Shown: positions 26,889-36,024 of the stretch, piece by piece
How positions within the stretch are numbered: the stretch's first letter is position 1
Layout of the letters: every line of letters starts with the position of its first letter
NCBI GenBank assembly: GCA_012839475.1
Contig: DUNG01000014.1
Coordinates: 1-64,000, forward strand
Length of the DNA stretch: 64,000 bases
From: Petrimonas sp.
GTDB lineage: Bacteria; Bacteroidota; Bacteroidia; Bacteroidales; Dysgonomonadaceae
Direction of reading: 5' to 3'
Program-made: the position numbers and the translations under genes
The notes under the pieces: generated by a model
The model's input: the letters and a program-made list of their open reading frames with translations, nothing else
What the model was told of the DNA's origin: nothing
The model's database searches: none

Positions 26889-27557
26889 ATGATTAAAGCA
26901 ATACTATACAAAGAGTGGATTAAAACACGCTACCTGTTTCTGCTGTTGGCGATAATCTTGGTGGCTTTTACAGCCTATTGTCAATTACGCATCGGCAAAG
27001 TGGTTAGCTTGCGCGGCGCGGCTCATTTATGGGAAATACTGCTTACACGCGACCATACATTTCACGAAACCATGCGGTACGTTCCGCTTTTTTCGGGTAT
27101 CCTATTGGCCCTGTTTCAGTTTGTACCCGAAATGCAGCAAAAACGGCTTAAGCTGTGCCTGCATCTACCCCTGCCGCAAAGCAGGATAATGGGTACCATG
27201 CTCGGCTTCGGGGTCAACCTGCTGATGGCTCTTTTTGTAGCGACGTACCTGATTATAGGTTTATACCTGTACCACGTGTTAGCCCCCGAGCTTATAAGTC
27301 GTATTTTGCTAACCATGCTGCCTTGGTTTGTTGCGGGCTTCGCGGGGTATGCTTTCGTTGCCTTTACCGTGTTGGAGCCTACTTGGCGACGACGACTGTT
27401 AAACGTGTTGGCGGGTGTCGCTTTTATCCGAATTTTTTACTTGTCGAGCTATGCCGAAGCCTACAATCAAGTTATCGTGTGGCTGTTGATAATAACACTT
27501 GCCTTGGTCGGATTCTCTTTCCTATCGGTTTCCCGATTCAAAGATGGTGTGCAGTGA
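26889..27557 (+). CDS. ABC-2-type permease subunit
   Basis: A 222-residue membrane protein with about six hydrophobic segments (about 13-32, 57-78, 98-124, 135-158, 170-185, 192-212). No sequence motif is diagnostic, but the position behind an ABC ATPase and before a DUF4857 protein matches a recurrent Bacteroidota gene set. It is expected to form the membrane part of that ABC transporter. The substrate is unknown. Confidence 0.65.
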   Translation: MIKAILYKEWIKTRYLFLLLAIILVAFTAYCQLRIGKVVSLRGAAHLWEILLTRDHTFHETMRYVPLFSGILLALFQFVPEMQQKRLKLCLHLPLPQSRIMGTMLGFGVNLLMALFVATYLIIGLYLYHVLAPELISRILLTMLPWFVAGFAGYAFVAFTVLEPTWRRRLLNVLAGVAFIRIFYLSSYAEAYNQVIVWLLIITLALVGFSFLSVSRFKDGVQ

Positions 27558-27582
27558 GCTTTTCCGGTTATTTCTGAACCCC

Positions 27583-27638
27583 GACTTTGGACTTTGGACT
27601 TCCAACTTCCAACTTCAAGCTTCAAGCTTTGAACTTCC
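27583..27638. repeat. Heptanucleotide array R1 (8 units)
   Basis: Eight perfect-period 7-base units with consensus RRCTTYN (GACTTTG, GACTTTG, GACTTCC, AACTTCC, AACTTCA, AGCTTCA, AGCTTTG, AACTTCC). It lies between the permease and the DUF4857 gene, inside a probable operon. Confidence 0.85.
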
Positions 27639-27670
27639 AATAAAATTTAATTAAACACGAATAAAACATC

Positions 27671-28894
27671 ATGAGTAAAACGTATAAAATCATTTACTAT
27701 ATACTCCTAATAGCTATTTTGGCCTGGTTACTGCCGTGGCTCTACAATTTGGCCACGTTAAAAAGATGGTCAACGCCCTTCACGTTATACAGCGAAATTA
27801 TCGAGGATTTTGCCATGATCAACGTGAATTACGATGAAAAAGCATCCCGTTTCATCGACCGAAAAGGCAACTCTTACACCGAAACGCAATTTGACAGCAT
27901 TTTACCTATGTTTTACTACCGCCAACTCGTTACCGACAACAAGTTGCCCGATACCATACGAGGTACCCACGTTACATCGTCTATAATAAGGAGGGAAAAT
28001 TTCATATTCCGCTCGCGTCCATCGGAGATCAACATGCATCATCCGGGTCTCTATCCTCTGCTCGAATCAAGGTCGAAACGGGTTGATTTGGTGATGCCCG
28101 AAGATGTTTTCCGCTTAACGAAAAACGGCATCGAGTTTATTGACATGGAGGTCAATCAAGTGAACAGGGAAAAATCCGCGTTGTTTCAGTCCGTTTTCAT
28201 ACAAAAAGAGGTCGCTTTTCCCGTCCAAACCATAGCTGGAAATCCAACTAATAGAAAAGAGTACGATGAAGGGTATCTATTCACCGACAACGACGGCAAA
28301 CTTTTTCACCTAAAACAGGTGCAAGGACGACCTTTCCTAAGACCCATACCGATAGATCCGGAAATCAACATATCGCGAATCTGGGTAACGGAACTTTCAA
28401 ACCGCAAGTACTTCGCGTTTCTCACCGACGCGAACAACCACTTTTACGCGCTTACAGCACCCGATTACAACTTGGTGAATATTGATATTCCGCCTTTCAA
28501 ACCCGAAAAAGAGAGCATGACCATTTTTGGTAACATGTTTACCTGGACGGTCGTTCAATCCAACAACACAGACGAAATAGTGACCGCCGTTGATGCCAAA
28601 ACCCTTGCAGCAATAGACAGCATGACTTTCTGCAATCCCGAAAAAGATAAAATAGGGACGGCATCCTACCTTTTCCCGTTACAATTGAGTTTCACCTCTA
28701 CAGTGGACAAATTTTTCTACCCCCGACTGAAAGCGTTTTCATGCCATGCTTTGGTGTTAAATTTGGTATTACTCGTCTTGTATGTCGTCTTATGTAGAAA
28801 AAATAAGTTCTCTGCCATGTACCTCTTTAAAGCGGTAGCGGTAGCAGTTTTAGGAATTTTTGCATTTATCCCTGCCCTGTTACTAAAACAATAA
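27671..28894 (+). CDS. DUF4857-type membrane protein
   Basis: A 407-residue protein with an N-terminal helix (about 8-26), a large extracytoplasmic beta-rich domain and two helices at the C-terminus (about 350-370 and 382-403). It matches the DUF4857 proteins that accompany ABC-2 transporters and PepSY proteins in Bacteroidota. It is probably the periplasmic/membrane accessory subunit of the preceding ABC transporter. No enzymatic motif is visible. Confidence 0.7.
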   Translation: MSKTYKIIYYILLIAILAWLLPWLYNLATLKRWSTPFTLYSEIIEDFAMINVNYDEKASRFIDRKGNSYTETQFDSILPMFYYRQLVTDNKLPDTIRGTHVTSSIIRRENFIFRSRPSEINMHHPGLYPLLESRSKRVDLVMPEDVFRLTKNGIEFIDMEVNQVNREKSALFQSVFIQKEVAFPVQTIAGNPTNRKEYDEGYLFTDNDGKLFHLKQVQGRPFLRPIPIDPEINISRIWVTELSNRKYFAFLTDANNHFYALTAPDYNLVNIDIPPFKPEKESMTIFGNMFTWTVVQSNNTDEIVTAVDAKTLAAIDSMTFCNPEKDKIGTASYLFPLQLSFTSTVDKFFYPRLKAFSCHALVLNLVLLVLYVVLCRKNKFSAMYLFKAVAVAVLGIFAFIPALLLKQ

Positions 28895-28898
28895 AGCG

Positions 28899-29006
28899 AT
28901 GCCTACTTCAACCAATCCAACGCACCTTACCGACGTACCTGCCACCTTGTTTATCCCGTTTTTCGGAAAATCGATGAAAATATTTTTACTAATAAAAGGA
29001 GGATGA
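28899..29006 (+). pseudogene. Internally deleted LCMT-type methyltransferase remnant
   Basis: The 35-codon frame joins the N-terminus of a methyltransferase (TNPTHLTDVPATL) straight to its C-terminus (PFFGKSMKIFLL). The intact paralogue at 40946 has NPTHLTGVPATL at its start and PFFGKSMKIFLL near its end, about 230 residues apart. DNA identity is high on both sides of the join, so a simple internal deletion explains it. The last bases double as the ribosome site of feoA (AAAGGAGG), so the fragment may persist because it feeds feoA translation. Confidence 0.75.
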
Positions 29007-29009
29007 GAA

Positions 29010-29237
29010 ATGCTAACACTTAATGAAGTAAATGAGGGTCAAAAAGTAATAATCGCGGATATTAAAGGTAACACCCGATTCCTTAGCCGAATAACGTCCA
29101 TCGGTTTAACATTGGGCTGTGAGATTAAAATGCTTTACAACGAAAAAAAGTTTCCCTTGCTTTTTTACGGTCGAGACACCGTGATCGCGCTGAATCGCGA
29201 GGAGAGTAATGATGTTTTTGTGGAGGAAATCGCATGA
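29010..29237 (+). CDS. feoA: FeoA-like SH3-domain protein
   Basis: A 75-residue protein of FeoA type. It has the small beta barrel with LSRITSIGLTLGCEIKMLYN in place of the usual RLxxMGLxPG stretch. FeoA supports the ferrous iron transporter FeoB. It overlaps the feoB start by 4 bases (ATGA), so translation is coupled. In most Bacteroidota FeoA is fused to FeoB, so a free FeoA is notable. Confidence 0.85.
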   Translation: MLTLNEVNEGQKVIIADIKGNTRFLSRITSIGLTLGCEIKMLYNEKKFPLLFYGRDTVIALNREESNDVFVEEIA

Positions 29238-31273
29238 GCACAACAGCTATCAAACAACCTACCATCGCCCTTTTGGGGCAACCCAACTCTGGAAAGTCCA
29301 CGCTCTTTAACGGACTGACCGGAGCAAGGCAACGAGTCGGGAACTGGCCCGGTAAAACGGTTGAGAAAAAGGAAGGGCACTATGATAAAAACGGGAAACG
29401 CTATCACGTCACCGACCTACCCGGAACTTACAGTCTTTCAGCCAATTCAGAAGAAGAAATCATTACACGCGACTATATTGCATCAGGTCAAGCGGACATC
29501 GTGTGCATATTAGCCGACTCTTCTCAGTTATCCCGAAGCCTTTTCATGTTGGCTGATTACGCGGGCATTAAATGCCCCGTGGTACTTCTGTTGAACCTTA
29601 TGGATGTCGCGGAGGAGCAAGGAAAACAAATTAACACGGGAAAACTCGAAGAGAAATTGGGAATCCCCGTGATTCCTTTTGTTGCTGCTGACCATGCTCG
29701 ATACAATGCTTTTTACACTGTTATCGATAAGGCATTGGAAGAGAAAAAGCTGCTTAATACCGACTCTTTAACGGAAAAATACAGCTTGATTGAAAATGGA
29801 GTCTATAATAAAGTACTCTCGCTAATGCCAAAAGAGGGCATCGAGAATTATTCTCCTTCTTGGCTTGCGACAAAGCTCATTGAAAAAGATGCAAACGTTC
29901 TGACAAAAATAAAAAATGTTTTACCACAAGACGAGCTGCAAGAGTTGGGGGAGATTTTATCTTCGATAAACAACGGCACTTTGAAAACGGCAGGCTATAA
30001 ATTCCAATGGATTGATGAATTACTCAGAGATACGCTTGTCCAAAATGATGAAAAACCGATTCTCTCGAAATTCGATAGAATAGCAACTCATCGAAAATGG
30101 GGAAAACCACTCGCGATATTAATCATCCTGTTGGGACTAATCGCTTCATTTATTCCCGCCACGCCTATCATGTACGTCGGCAGCCTTATCCCCTTACTGG
30201 GAGAGCCCATCACGGCAGCCATGACGGCCATTAACGCACCGACAATGCTCACCAGCCTGATCACGCAAGTAGTACTGAACACCCTGTACTTTACCGTGGC
30301 CATGATCGGTTTTGTTTTCGGTGTGAACCTGGTGTTCGGATTTTTGGAAGAGGTGGGCTACATGGCCCGTGTTTCCTATGTCTTCGATAGCACGATGGCA
30401 CGGTTGGGACTACAAGGAAAGTCGGTGATGCCCCTGGTGGTAAGTTTCGGTTGCACCATTGGCGGCGCGGCGGGAACGCGCGTTATCGACTCGTGGGGAC
30501 AAAAAGTGCTTACCATCGCTTTGGCATGGGTCGTTCCCTGTGCCGCCACGTGGGCAATTGTACCCGTGCTTTCTTCCATGTTCTTTGGGGCATGGGCTCC
30601 GTTAATTATTGTCGCCATCTTTTTTGTTGCTGCTCTTCATATGATGATAACGGCAAAGATTTTTGGCTCCAAATTATTGAGAGAAGAGGAACGCGCGGGT
30701 CTGATAATGGAATTGCCACCTTATCACAAGCCAAGGTGGGGGGCTTTGTTCAGGTCAATCTGGGTTAGAACACGGGATATTTTGTCCAGGGCACTGCGGG
30801 TCATCTTTATTGTCTCCTTACTCTTTTGGTTAATGACTTACAGTGTTTCTGGTAATCCCGAGGGAACAGTGTTATACCGCTTCGGGAAAGCCATAGAACC
30901 GGTAACGATGGTATTTGGCTTAACATGGCAGACATTTTTAGCCTATTTCGCATCTATGTTCAGCAAAGAGGCGGCTTTGGGAGTTTTAGGTTCCCTCTAT
31001 TTAGGTGCAGGAAGCTTATTTTCTGCAGCAGTCGAAAGCAGCGGCGAAGTGGCAGCTGGATTAAGCACTGCATTGCTCAACTCCCTTACTCCATCAGCGG
31101 CTTTAGCGTTTATCTTTGCCGTTACTTTTAATGCCCCTTGTCTCATGGCTATCACTTCAACCTATCAGGAAACTCGATCTTTGAAGTGGACCTTGCGTAT
31201 TTTGGGTTATTATATCGCGACATCTTTGTTGCTTGCCTTTTTAGTATATCATGTTTCCAATCTATTCTTTTAA
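29234..31273 (+). CDS. feoB: Ferrous iron transporter FeoB (variant gate motif)
   Basis: A 679-residue inner-membrane GTPase transporter for Fe2+. The N-terminal G domain has G1 GQPNSGKST (about 15-23), G3 DLPGTYS and G4 NLMD. The membrane half carries two gate repeats: SFGCTIGGAAGTRVID, where the usual Pro after the Cys is replaced by Gly-Gly, and FNAPCLMAIT, which keeps PC. The protein is at the short end for FeoB. It belongs to the operon feoA-feoB-feoC-like. The first-gate change may mark a subclass with another ion preference. Confidence 0.92.
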   Translation: MSTTAIKQPTIALLGQPNSGKSTLFNGLTGARQRVGNWPGKTVEKKEGHYDKNGKRYHVTDLPGTYSLSANSEEEIITRDYIASGQADIVCILADSSQLSRSLFMLADYAGIKCPVVLLLNLMDVAEEQGKQINTGKLEEKLGIPVIPFVAADHARYNAFYTVIDKALEEKKLLNTDSLTEKYSLIENGVYNKVLSLMPKEGIENYSPSWLATKLIEKDANVLTKIKNVLPQDELQELGEILSSINNGTLKTAGYKFQWIDELLRDTLVQNDEKPILSKFDRIATHRKWGKPLAILIILLGLIASFIPATPIMYVGSLIPLLGEPITAAMTAINAPTMLTSLITQVVLNTLYFTVAMIGFVFGVNLVFGFLEEVGYMARVSYVFDSTMARLGLQGKSVMPLVVSFGCTIGGAAGTRVIDSWGQKVLTIALAWVVPCAATWAIVPVLSSMFFGAWAPLIIVAIFFVAALHMMITAKIFGSKLLREEERAGLIMELPPYHKPRWGALFRSIWVRTRDILSRALRVIFIVSLLFWLMTYSVSGNPEGTVLYRFGKAIEPVTMVFGLTWQTFLAYFASMFSKEAALGVLGSLYLGAGSLFSAAVESSGEVAAGLSTALLNSLTPSAALAFIFAVTFNAPCLMAITSTYQETRSLKWTLRILGYYIATSLLLAFLVYHVSNLFF

Positions 31274-31290
31274 CGTGGGAGGATATTATC

Positions 31291-31575
31291 GTGTTTCAAA
31301 AACTTATCACTCTGCTAAATGACGGAAAGAGATATTCTCTGCTTGAATTATCTGAGGAATTGGGTATTTCAATAGAGACATTGCAGGGATTCATTGAATA
31401 CCTTTCCGAAAAAGGATTACTCACGCCGTTGGAATTTCACAAGGATATCAATTCTCATTCTAACGGGTGCAACAATTGCACGAGTTGTAAAGGATGTTTC
31501 GTTGGGGTTTTAGGCAGGTGTGATGATTTATACATCGTTCGTGGAGTTACTTACCGATGCCAATCGACACGCTAA
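31291..31575 (+). CDS. feoC: FeoC-like winged-helix protein with Cys cluster
   Basis: Translation probably starts at GTG 31291, which has GGGAGG just upstream and lies 17 bases after feoB; 94 residues. The N-half is a winged helix (LLELSEELGISIETLQGFIE) and the C-half carries C-N-N-C-T-S-C-K-G-C plus two more cysteines, fit for an iron-sulfur cluster. FeoC proteins sense iron or oxygen and regulate FeoB stability. The longer frame from 31138 lies inside feoB and is not likely used. Confidence 0.75.
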   Translation: MFQKLITLLNDGKRYSLLELSEELGISIETLQGFIEYLSEKGLLTPLEFHKDINSHSNGCNNCTSCKGCFVGVLGRCDDLYIVRGVTYRCQSTR

Positions 31576-31676
31576 ATCTCATGCATGGCGACAACATGGG
31601 TATCCTGTATGCCGGCGGTAATAGCATTTAATTTGTTGCTACTTGGATAGGTTTAAATGTCGGGAAACTAACAAAG

Positions 31677-32345
31677 ATGACTGATAATACAAAGCAAAAT
31701 AAGGCCTACGCGAAGCTTATCAATCGCTACGACGATGTGTTGACGGCACGCAAGTGGTGGAGTCGTCTCTATATGAAGTGCATATGGAAAGTGGATGACA
31801 ATCTGGTGGCAAAAGAGGTTTTGGAGATGCTACCTGATGATTTCCGGGGAGAAATTCTGGACGTTCCAATAGGGACAGCCGTTTTCACTGCCCAGAAATA
31901 CCGCACTATGCAAAACGCCAAAATTTTAGGTATCGATTTTTCACAAGAGATGCTTGACATCGCTAACCAACGTTTTTTACACGAAAAGATTAACAACGTG
32001 AAGTTGCAACATGGCGACGTATGCAAGCTTACGTTTGAAAACGAACGTTTTGACGCGGTACTTTCGATGAACGGCTTTCACGCTTTCCCCACGCAAAAGC
32101 ACAAGGCATTTTCCGAAACCTACCGCGTGCTTAAACAAGGTGGTATTTTCTTGGGCTGCTTCTATATCAAGGGAGAGCGCAGCATTGCCGATTGGGTCGT
32201 ACACAACATACTGAACAGAAAGGGGTTTTTCACTCCGCCTCATTTCATAAAAAAAGAGGCGATAGAGGTTCTAAAATCGTTTTACGGTGAAAATGTCGAG
32301 GTGAAAAATCACCGTTCACTGTTAATTTTTAAATGCGTGAAGTAA
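31677..32345 (+). CDS. Class I SAM-dependent methyltransferase
   Basis: A 222-residue cytosolic protein of UbiE/methyltransf_11 type. Motif I is ILDVPIGTAVF (about 59-69; Pro-Ile in place of the usual Gly-x-Gly), followed by GIDFSQEMLDIA and the post-I region FDAVLSMNGFHAFP. It ends LLIFKCVK. The substrate is unknown. A scrap of a relative with the end NSHSILIFKGVK lies at 52589. It starts about 100 bases after the FeoC-like gene and may have a separate promoter. Confidence 0.82.
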   Translation: MTDNTKQNKAYAKLINRYDDVLTARKWWSRLYMKCIWKVDDNLVAKEVLEMLPDDFRGEILDVPIGTAVFTAQKYRTMQNAKILGIDFSQEMLDIANQRFLHEKINNVKLQHGDVCKLTFENERFDAVLSMNGFHAFPTQKHKAFSETYRVLKQGGIFLGCFYIKGERSIADWVVHNILNRKGFFTPPHFIKKEAIEVLKSFYGENVEVKNHRSLLIFKCVK

Positions 32346-32351
32346 AATAAA

Positions 32352-32446
32352 GGTACCTGCATTTTGGCACTTGTGTATATACTCAATAAAACAGCAATAT
32401 TTGGGTTCTGACAAGTTCGGGTTGAAGTTGTTAAATTATATATGGA
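32352..32446 (-). pseudogene. Remnant of a DUF6686-type gene
   Basis: On the minus strand this reads IHI-stop-FNNFNPNLSEPKY, then FIEYIHK. The intact gene at 36073 has IHIEFNNFNLNLSESEYRRF, then VDYIHE. The match is about 30 codons with an in-frame stop and no start. It lies directly behind the OB-fold lipoprotein gene, so it is a duplicated and decayed copy from the same operon. Confidence 0.7.
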
Positions 32447-32447
32447 T

Positions 32448-32981
32448 TTATTCCAGCTCATACCTTTCAGCTTCTATGCTATAATTGGTATAATATGAGA
32501 TTTTACCACTTGATATTTGCCGATAAATGTCCTGAATAAAAGCTATTTCCTCTTTAAAATGCTCCGTATCTTCCTCACCTTTATGGTTTTCTCTCATTTT
32601 CTTCTCCCATTCTTTTACCTCTTCGGCATCCATTATTACAGGCTTTAATTTTCCTGTGACTTTTGCCTTTTGCCCTACAATAGAAGGGTCAACTGTTGAG
32701 AGATTATTTCCTAATTCAACCTTTATAAATAGATTTTCGTTTTCGCCTATAATTCTAAATCGTTTATGAGAATGTTTACATACATGCTCGATAAGACCCT
32801 CTACGTGAACAGTTTTATCAAACAAAGTTTCGCCATTGGCGAACACTTCATCAACAGTCAAATAATTAATTGATACTTCTGTGTTTTCCCTATTTTCTGT
32901 CTGCTTGTTGTTTGTTTGCTTACATGCATTAACCGACAATAAAACGGCAGCCACCACAATAATTGAAAAAATTTTATTCAT
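32448..32981 (-). CDS. OB-fold-like lipoprotein with HxCxH motif
   Basis: A 177-residue lipoprotein (LLSVNAC, Cys20), homologous to the protein at 24635 across the whole beta domain. Here the stretch is VHVEGLIEHVCKHSHKRF, then LFIKVELGNN, and VGQKAKVTGKL. The shared H-(I/V)-C-(R/K)-H suggests metal or haem binding. It is the last gene of the minus-strand operon that begins with flavodoxin, 11 bases after its TonB receptor. The function is inferred from context only. Confidence 0.72.
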   Translation of the reverse strand: MNKIFSIIVVAAVLLSVNACKQTNNKQTENRENTEVSINYLTVDEVFANGETLFDKTVHVEGLIEHVCKHSHKRFRIIGENENLFIKVELGNNLSTVDPSIVGQKAKVTGKLKPVIMDAEEVKEWEKKMRENHKGEEDTEHFKEEIAFIQDIYRQISSGKISYYTNYSIEAERYELE

Positions 32982-32992
32982 AAATGAAGTTT

Positions 32993-35293
32993 TTAAAAGT
33001 GAAACGATAATATAACCTTAAAATTTCTTCCCATCGCGGGAATATAAGAGCCAAAGGGCTGATAATCTGTATTTAGAATATTTTTTACTATAAAACGAAG
33101 TTTTGGAAAACCAATTAGGGAATTTGAATTAACACCAAAGGCAAAATTTAAAACAGCATGAGCATCAGATGGCACATAACCCCAAGGACCTCCTTCTGTG
33201 CCTTCCGGAATTTTTGCTACTCTATTTTGAGCGGCAGCATATTCTGTATCCAACTTCACAGAATATCCCGTTATCCATTTTTTATTGACTAGCCCACGAT
33301 AAATAGCTTCTATATTCATTTTGAATGGCGGAACACCAAACATGGGTGCATTTTCACCTTCTAACAGTTCAATACCATAAACGTAAGCAGCTCCCAAACC
33401 CAAATACAACGAATTGGACGGTTTTAGCACATTATTGAACTGATAGTCTGCTGAAAACTCACCGCCCATTAGCTTAGCGTCTGTGTTTCTTAGTGTAAAA
33501 TCCACATCGGGTTCATCAGCAGGTGCTTCGTTGATGAAATCATCAAGAATATTATAAAATAGTGCAATGTCATATTTTAACTTCTCTTTCAAGGTTTTAC
33601 CACGTAACCCAACATCAAAATTCCAACTATATTCAGGTTGCAAATCAGGGTTTCCAACTTTTATCCCTTTACAGCTGATTACCCTTGTAAACATCTCCTC
33701 TGTGATTGGCATACGAAAAGCCCTACCTGCATTAAAAGAGATATGGGTTGTATTGTTGGGCGAATAGACAAAGCCCGCGTTTCCGCTGAATGCATCTCTT
33801 TTTTCATTCCGACCGACTATCGTACCTTTCTTGCCTTCTAAAACAGTTGCAGCATCGTAACGAACGCCTGCAACAATCTGCCATTTTTCCCCGATTTGCC
33901 ATTCATCATTGATAAAAGCGCCAATGTTTTGTTGTCCCGCACCTTTATAACCTTCTACTGTGCCGTGCGTATCGTTGTAATAGTCAAAAAGTTCCGACGG
34001 GTTGTCAAGGCGAAACAGATAGCAGTCAATTCCGGCAGTCATCTTGTTGTTTTTGGACAAATTGAGAATGGTATATAAGCGAGCTCCACCGTAGCTGTTT
34101 TTATAGTGCACTAAATCAAGAGTTGAAACTTTTCCGCTAACAACGCTATATTTATATTGGTAATAATCTCGCCAACCGCTGTCGTAATACAGGTTAAGAT
34201 TGACCGACTCTACAATGCCTTTCGGGGTGTAGTTGTAAGCAAAATCGGTATGAAAGTTCTCTTCTTTATTGCGTACTTTGGTAAATCGCTTTGTCGGACC
34301 ATTAAATCCGCGCGGTTTCCCCCAATCACCATAATGATAATTGGCATTGAAAGTGATTTTGTGCTTATCCGAAAATTTGTAGCCCGTATTCAGTGAGATG
34401 TCCCGATCTTCTACATTGCTGTTATCCGCAATTTCGCCGGAGCCGTAAATCATCTCATCTGTTTTACGATACTTACCGCTGAGCGACATTCCAAACTTTT
34501 CTCTTTTATGGCACAGTTTCATCAACTCTAAAAACTCGTTGTTGTTACTGCCATATCCCGAGCTTAGTTGAATGCTGTTACTGTTGCTGCCAAAAGGTTC
34601 TGCACTGACCAAATTAATAATCCCTGAAATAGCCCCACTACCATAAATTACAGATCCCGGACCTTTAACAATTTCGATTTTTTGGTTATCATAAACATTA
34701 ATATCCTGACCGAAATAGCCACCCGGGAATGTGCCGATGCGCCTGTTGCCATCTTTCATAATAATCAGACGATTAGAATTTAATCCCCTTAAAATTATCG
34801 GCGAATGGTATTCCCAAACCTGCGTAAAGCCAGGAGTTTTATTTAACACATCGATTATATTGGAGTTCATATTGTCTCTGATTTCCCGATGTGAAATTAC
34901 ATTAGCAGCCTTTGTAAGCTTGTCCGTTCGTTGCTCATACAATCCGGCAGAAACTACGATATCAGACAACTGAAACTCTTTGGGCGTTAAATAAACAGTC
35001 AAATTGCCGGAAAACAAGCTGTCAGAGACCAAAACTTCTTTTCTATAATAATTAACATGGCTAAGAATGATAGTAGTTTGTTTTTCCTTCGCTATATTTA
35101 TTTTGAACCTTCCTTCCGCATCAGTGGCTGTTCCCTTTGACACATTGCTGATGGAAATATTGACAAAAGGTATTGGTGCTTTTGAGTCAAAGTCTATAAC
35201 AACACCTTGTATTGTCTTTCCTTGACCAAAAGAGCTATTAATAAATCCGAATACAAATAGGGCTACAAATAAGCTTCTTAATACTTTTATCAT
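32993..35293 (-). CDS. TonB-dependent receptor
   Basis: A 766-residue outer-membrane receptor: signal peptide (ending NSSFGQ), carboxypeptidase-like domain (about 26-105), plug (about 115-235, with KIEIVKGPGSVIYGSGAISG) and barrel ending VILSFHF. The plug and barrel motifs place it with siderophore/haem/cobalamin receptors; the barrel has AFRMPITEEMF and GNPDLQPEYS, which are like the FRAP and NPxL boxes of haem receptors. It sits between a lipoprotein and the OB-fold lipoprotein in the flavodoxin operon, which implies an iron-related ligand. Confidence 0.9.
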   Translation of the reverse strand: MIKVLRSLFVALFVFGFINSSFGQGKTIQGVVIDFDSKAPIPFVNISISNVSKGTATDAEGRFKINIAKEKQTTIILSHVNYYRKEVLVSDSLFSGNLTVYLTPKEFQLSDIVVSAGLYEQRTDKLTKAANVISHREIRDNMNSNIIDVLNKTPGFTQVWEYHSPIILRGLNSNRLIIMKDGNRRIGTFPGGYFGQDINVYDNQKIEIVKGPGSVIYGSGAISGIINLVSAEPFGSNSNSIQLSSGYGSNNNEFLELMKLCHKREKFGMSLSGKYRKTDEMIYGSGEIADNSNVEDRDISLNTGYKFSDKHKITFNANYHYGDWGKPRGFNGPTKRFTKVRNKEENFHTDFAYNYTPKGIVESVNLNLYYDSGWRDYYQYKYSVVSGKVSTLDLVHYKNSYGGARLYTILNLSKNNKMTAGIDCYLFRLDNPSELFDYYNDTHGTVEGYKGAGQQNIGAFINDEWQIGEKWQIVAGVRYDAATVLEGKKGTIVGRNEKRDAFSGNAGFVYSPNNTTHISFNAGRAFRMPITEEMFTRVISCKGIKVGNPDLQPEYSWNFDVGLRGKTLKEKLKYDIALFYNILDDFINEAPADEPDVDFTLRNTDAKLMGGEFSADYQFNNVLKPSNSLYLGLGAAYVYGIELLEGENAPMFGVPPFKMNIEAIYRGLVNKKWITGYSVKLDTEYAAAQNRVAKIPEGTEGGPWGYVPSDAHAVLNFAFGVNSNSLIGFPKLRFIVKNILNTDYQPFGSYIPAMGRNFKVILSFHF

Positions 35294-35311
35294 AATTTAA
35301 GCCTTCCTTCC

Positions 35312-36007
35312 CTACTCTACAAAATCCCACATGATCTCAATGTAGCCTGTTGGAGTTGGGGCAGGCTTAGCAGGAAATTTGGGAACAATAAACTTAACAA
35401 GTCGTCCTTCTTTGGTTTGTATTATCCATATCGGCTCGTCATCAGCAATGTTGTTGTTGGCAGGTTCTCTCCACGTTTGTCCGATAACTAATTTTTTGTA
35501 TTCCTTAGCAAGTTCTTTCATCAGTGGTGTTCCGGATTCACCTTTTTGTACCGATGATATATCAAACGAGGGGTCATCTGATTTTAAAGTATAGTCCAAC
35601 AAATTTGATTTTTTAAGGTTTCTGAAACTTGTTACTCCCTTGCATGTTTCGTCAACCGATGAGTAGTTTACCGCTTTTGCCGATGACGCCAATTGAATAA
35701 AAGGAGCTCCGCCTGAACTGCCATCAGGTCTTTCTGCTTTAATTGTACGAATTTTCAGATCATACTCAAAGTCAGTTACCGTGAGCGAATCCATGTTATT
35801 TGCCCCACCCTTTTTTCCCTTATATTCAAAATCAAAGCCTACTCCACCCGGATTTCTTCCGGCACAAATCAAATAGGGAGATTCAAGGCTTTTAAACTGA
35901 CTTTCATTTATTGGATTGTCAGGTTCCTCTTTCTCACATGAAGTTAATAAAACAGCTCCTATAGTAAGGGTTACAACTACAATAAATAAATTTTTAAACG
36001 ATTTCAT
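35312..36007 (-). CDS. Lipoprotein partner of TonB receptor
   Basis: I take the Met at 36007, which has AGAGAGA upstream; this gives 231 residues with lipobox VLLTSC. The body is predicted mostly beta and contains ESPYLICAGRNPGGVGFDFE and IWIIQTKEGRLVKFIVPKF, the latter like the strand pair at the end of HmuY-type proteins. It directly precedes the TonB receptor (18 bases). By position it is a surface ligand-binding lipoprotein, perhaps an HmuY-like haem binder, but I cannot assign a family firmly. Confidence 0.65.
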   Translation of the reverse strand: MKSFKNLFIVVVTLTIGAVLLTSCEKEEPDNPINESQFKSLESPYLICAGRNPGGVGFDFEYKGKKGGANNMDSLTVTDFEYDLKIRTIKAERPDGSSGGAPFIQLASSAKAVNYSSVDETCKGVTSFRNLKKSNLLDYTLKSDDPSFDISSVQKGESGTPLMKELAKEYKKLVIGQTWREPANNNIADDEPIWIIQTKEGRLVKFIVPKFPAKPAPTPTGYIEIMWDFVE

Positions 36008-36024
36008 GTCTCTCTTTTTTATTA

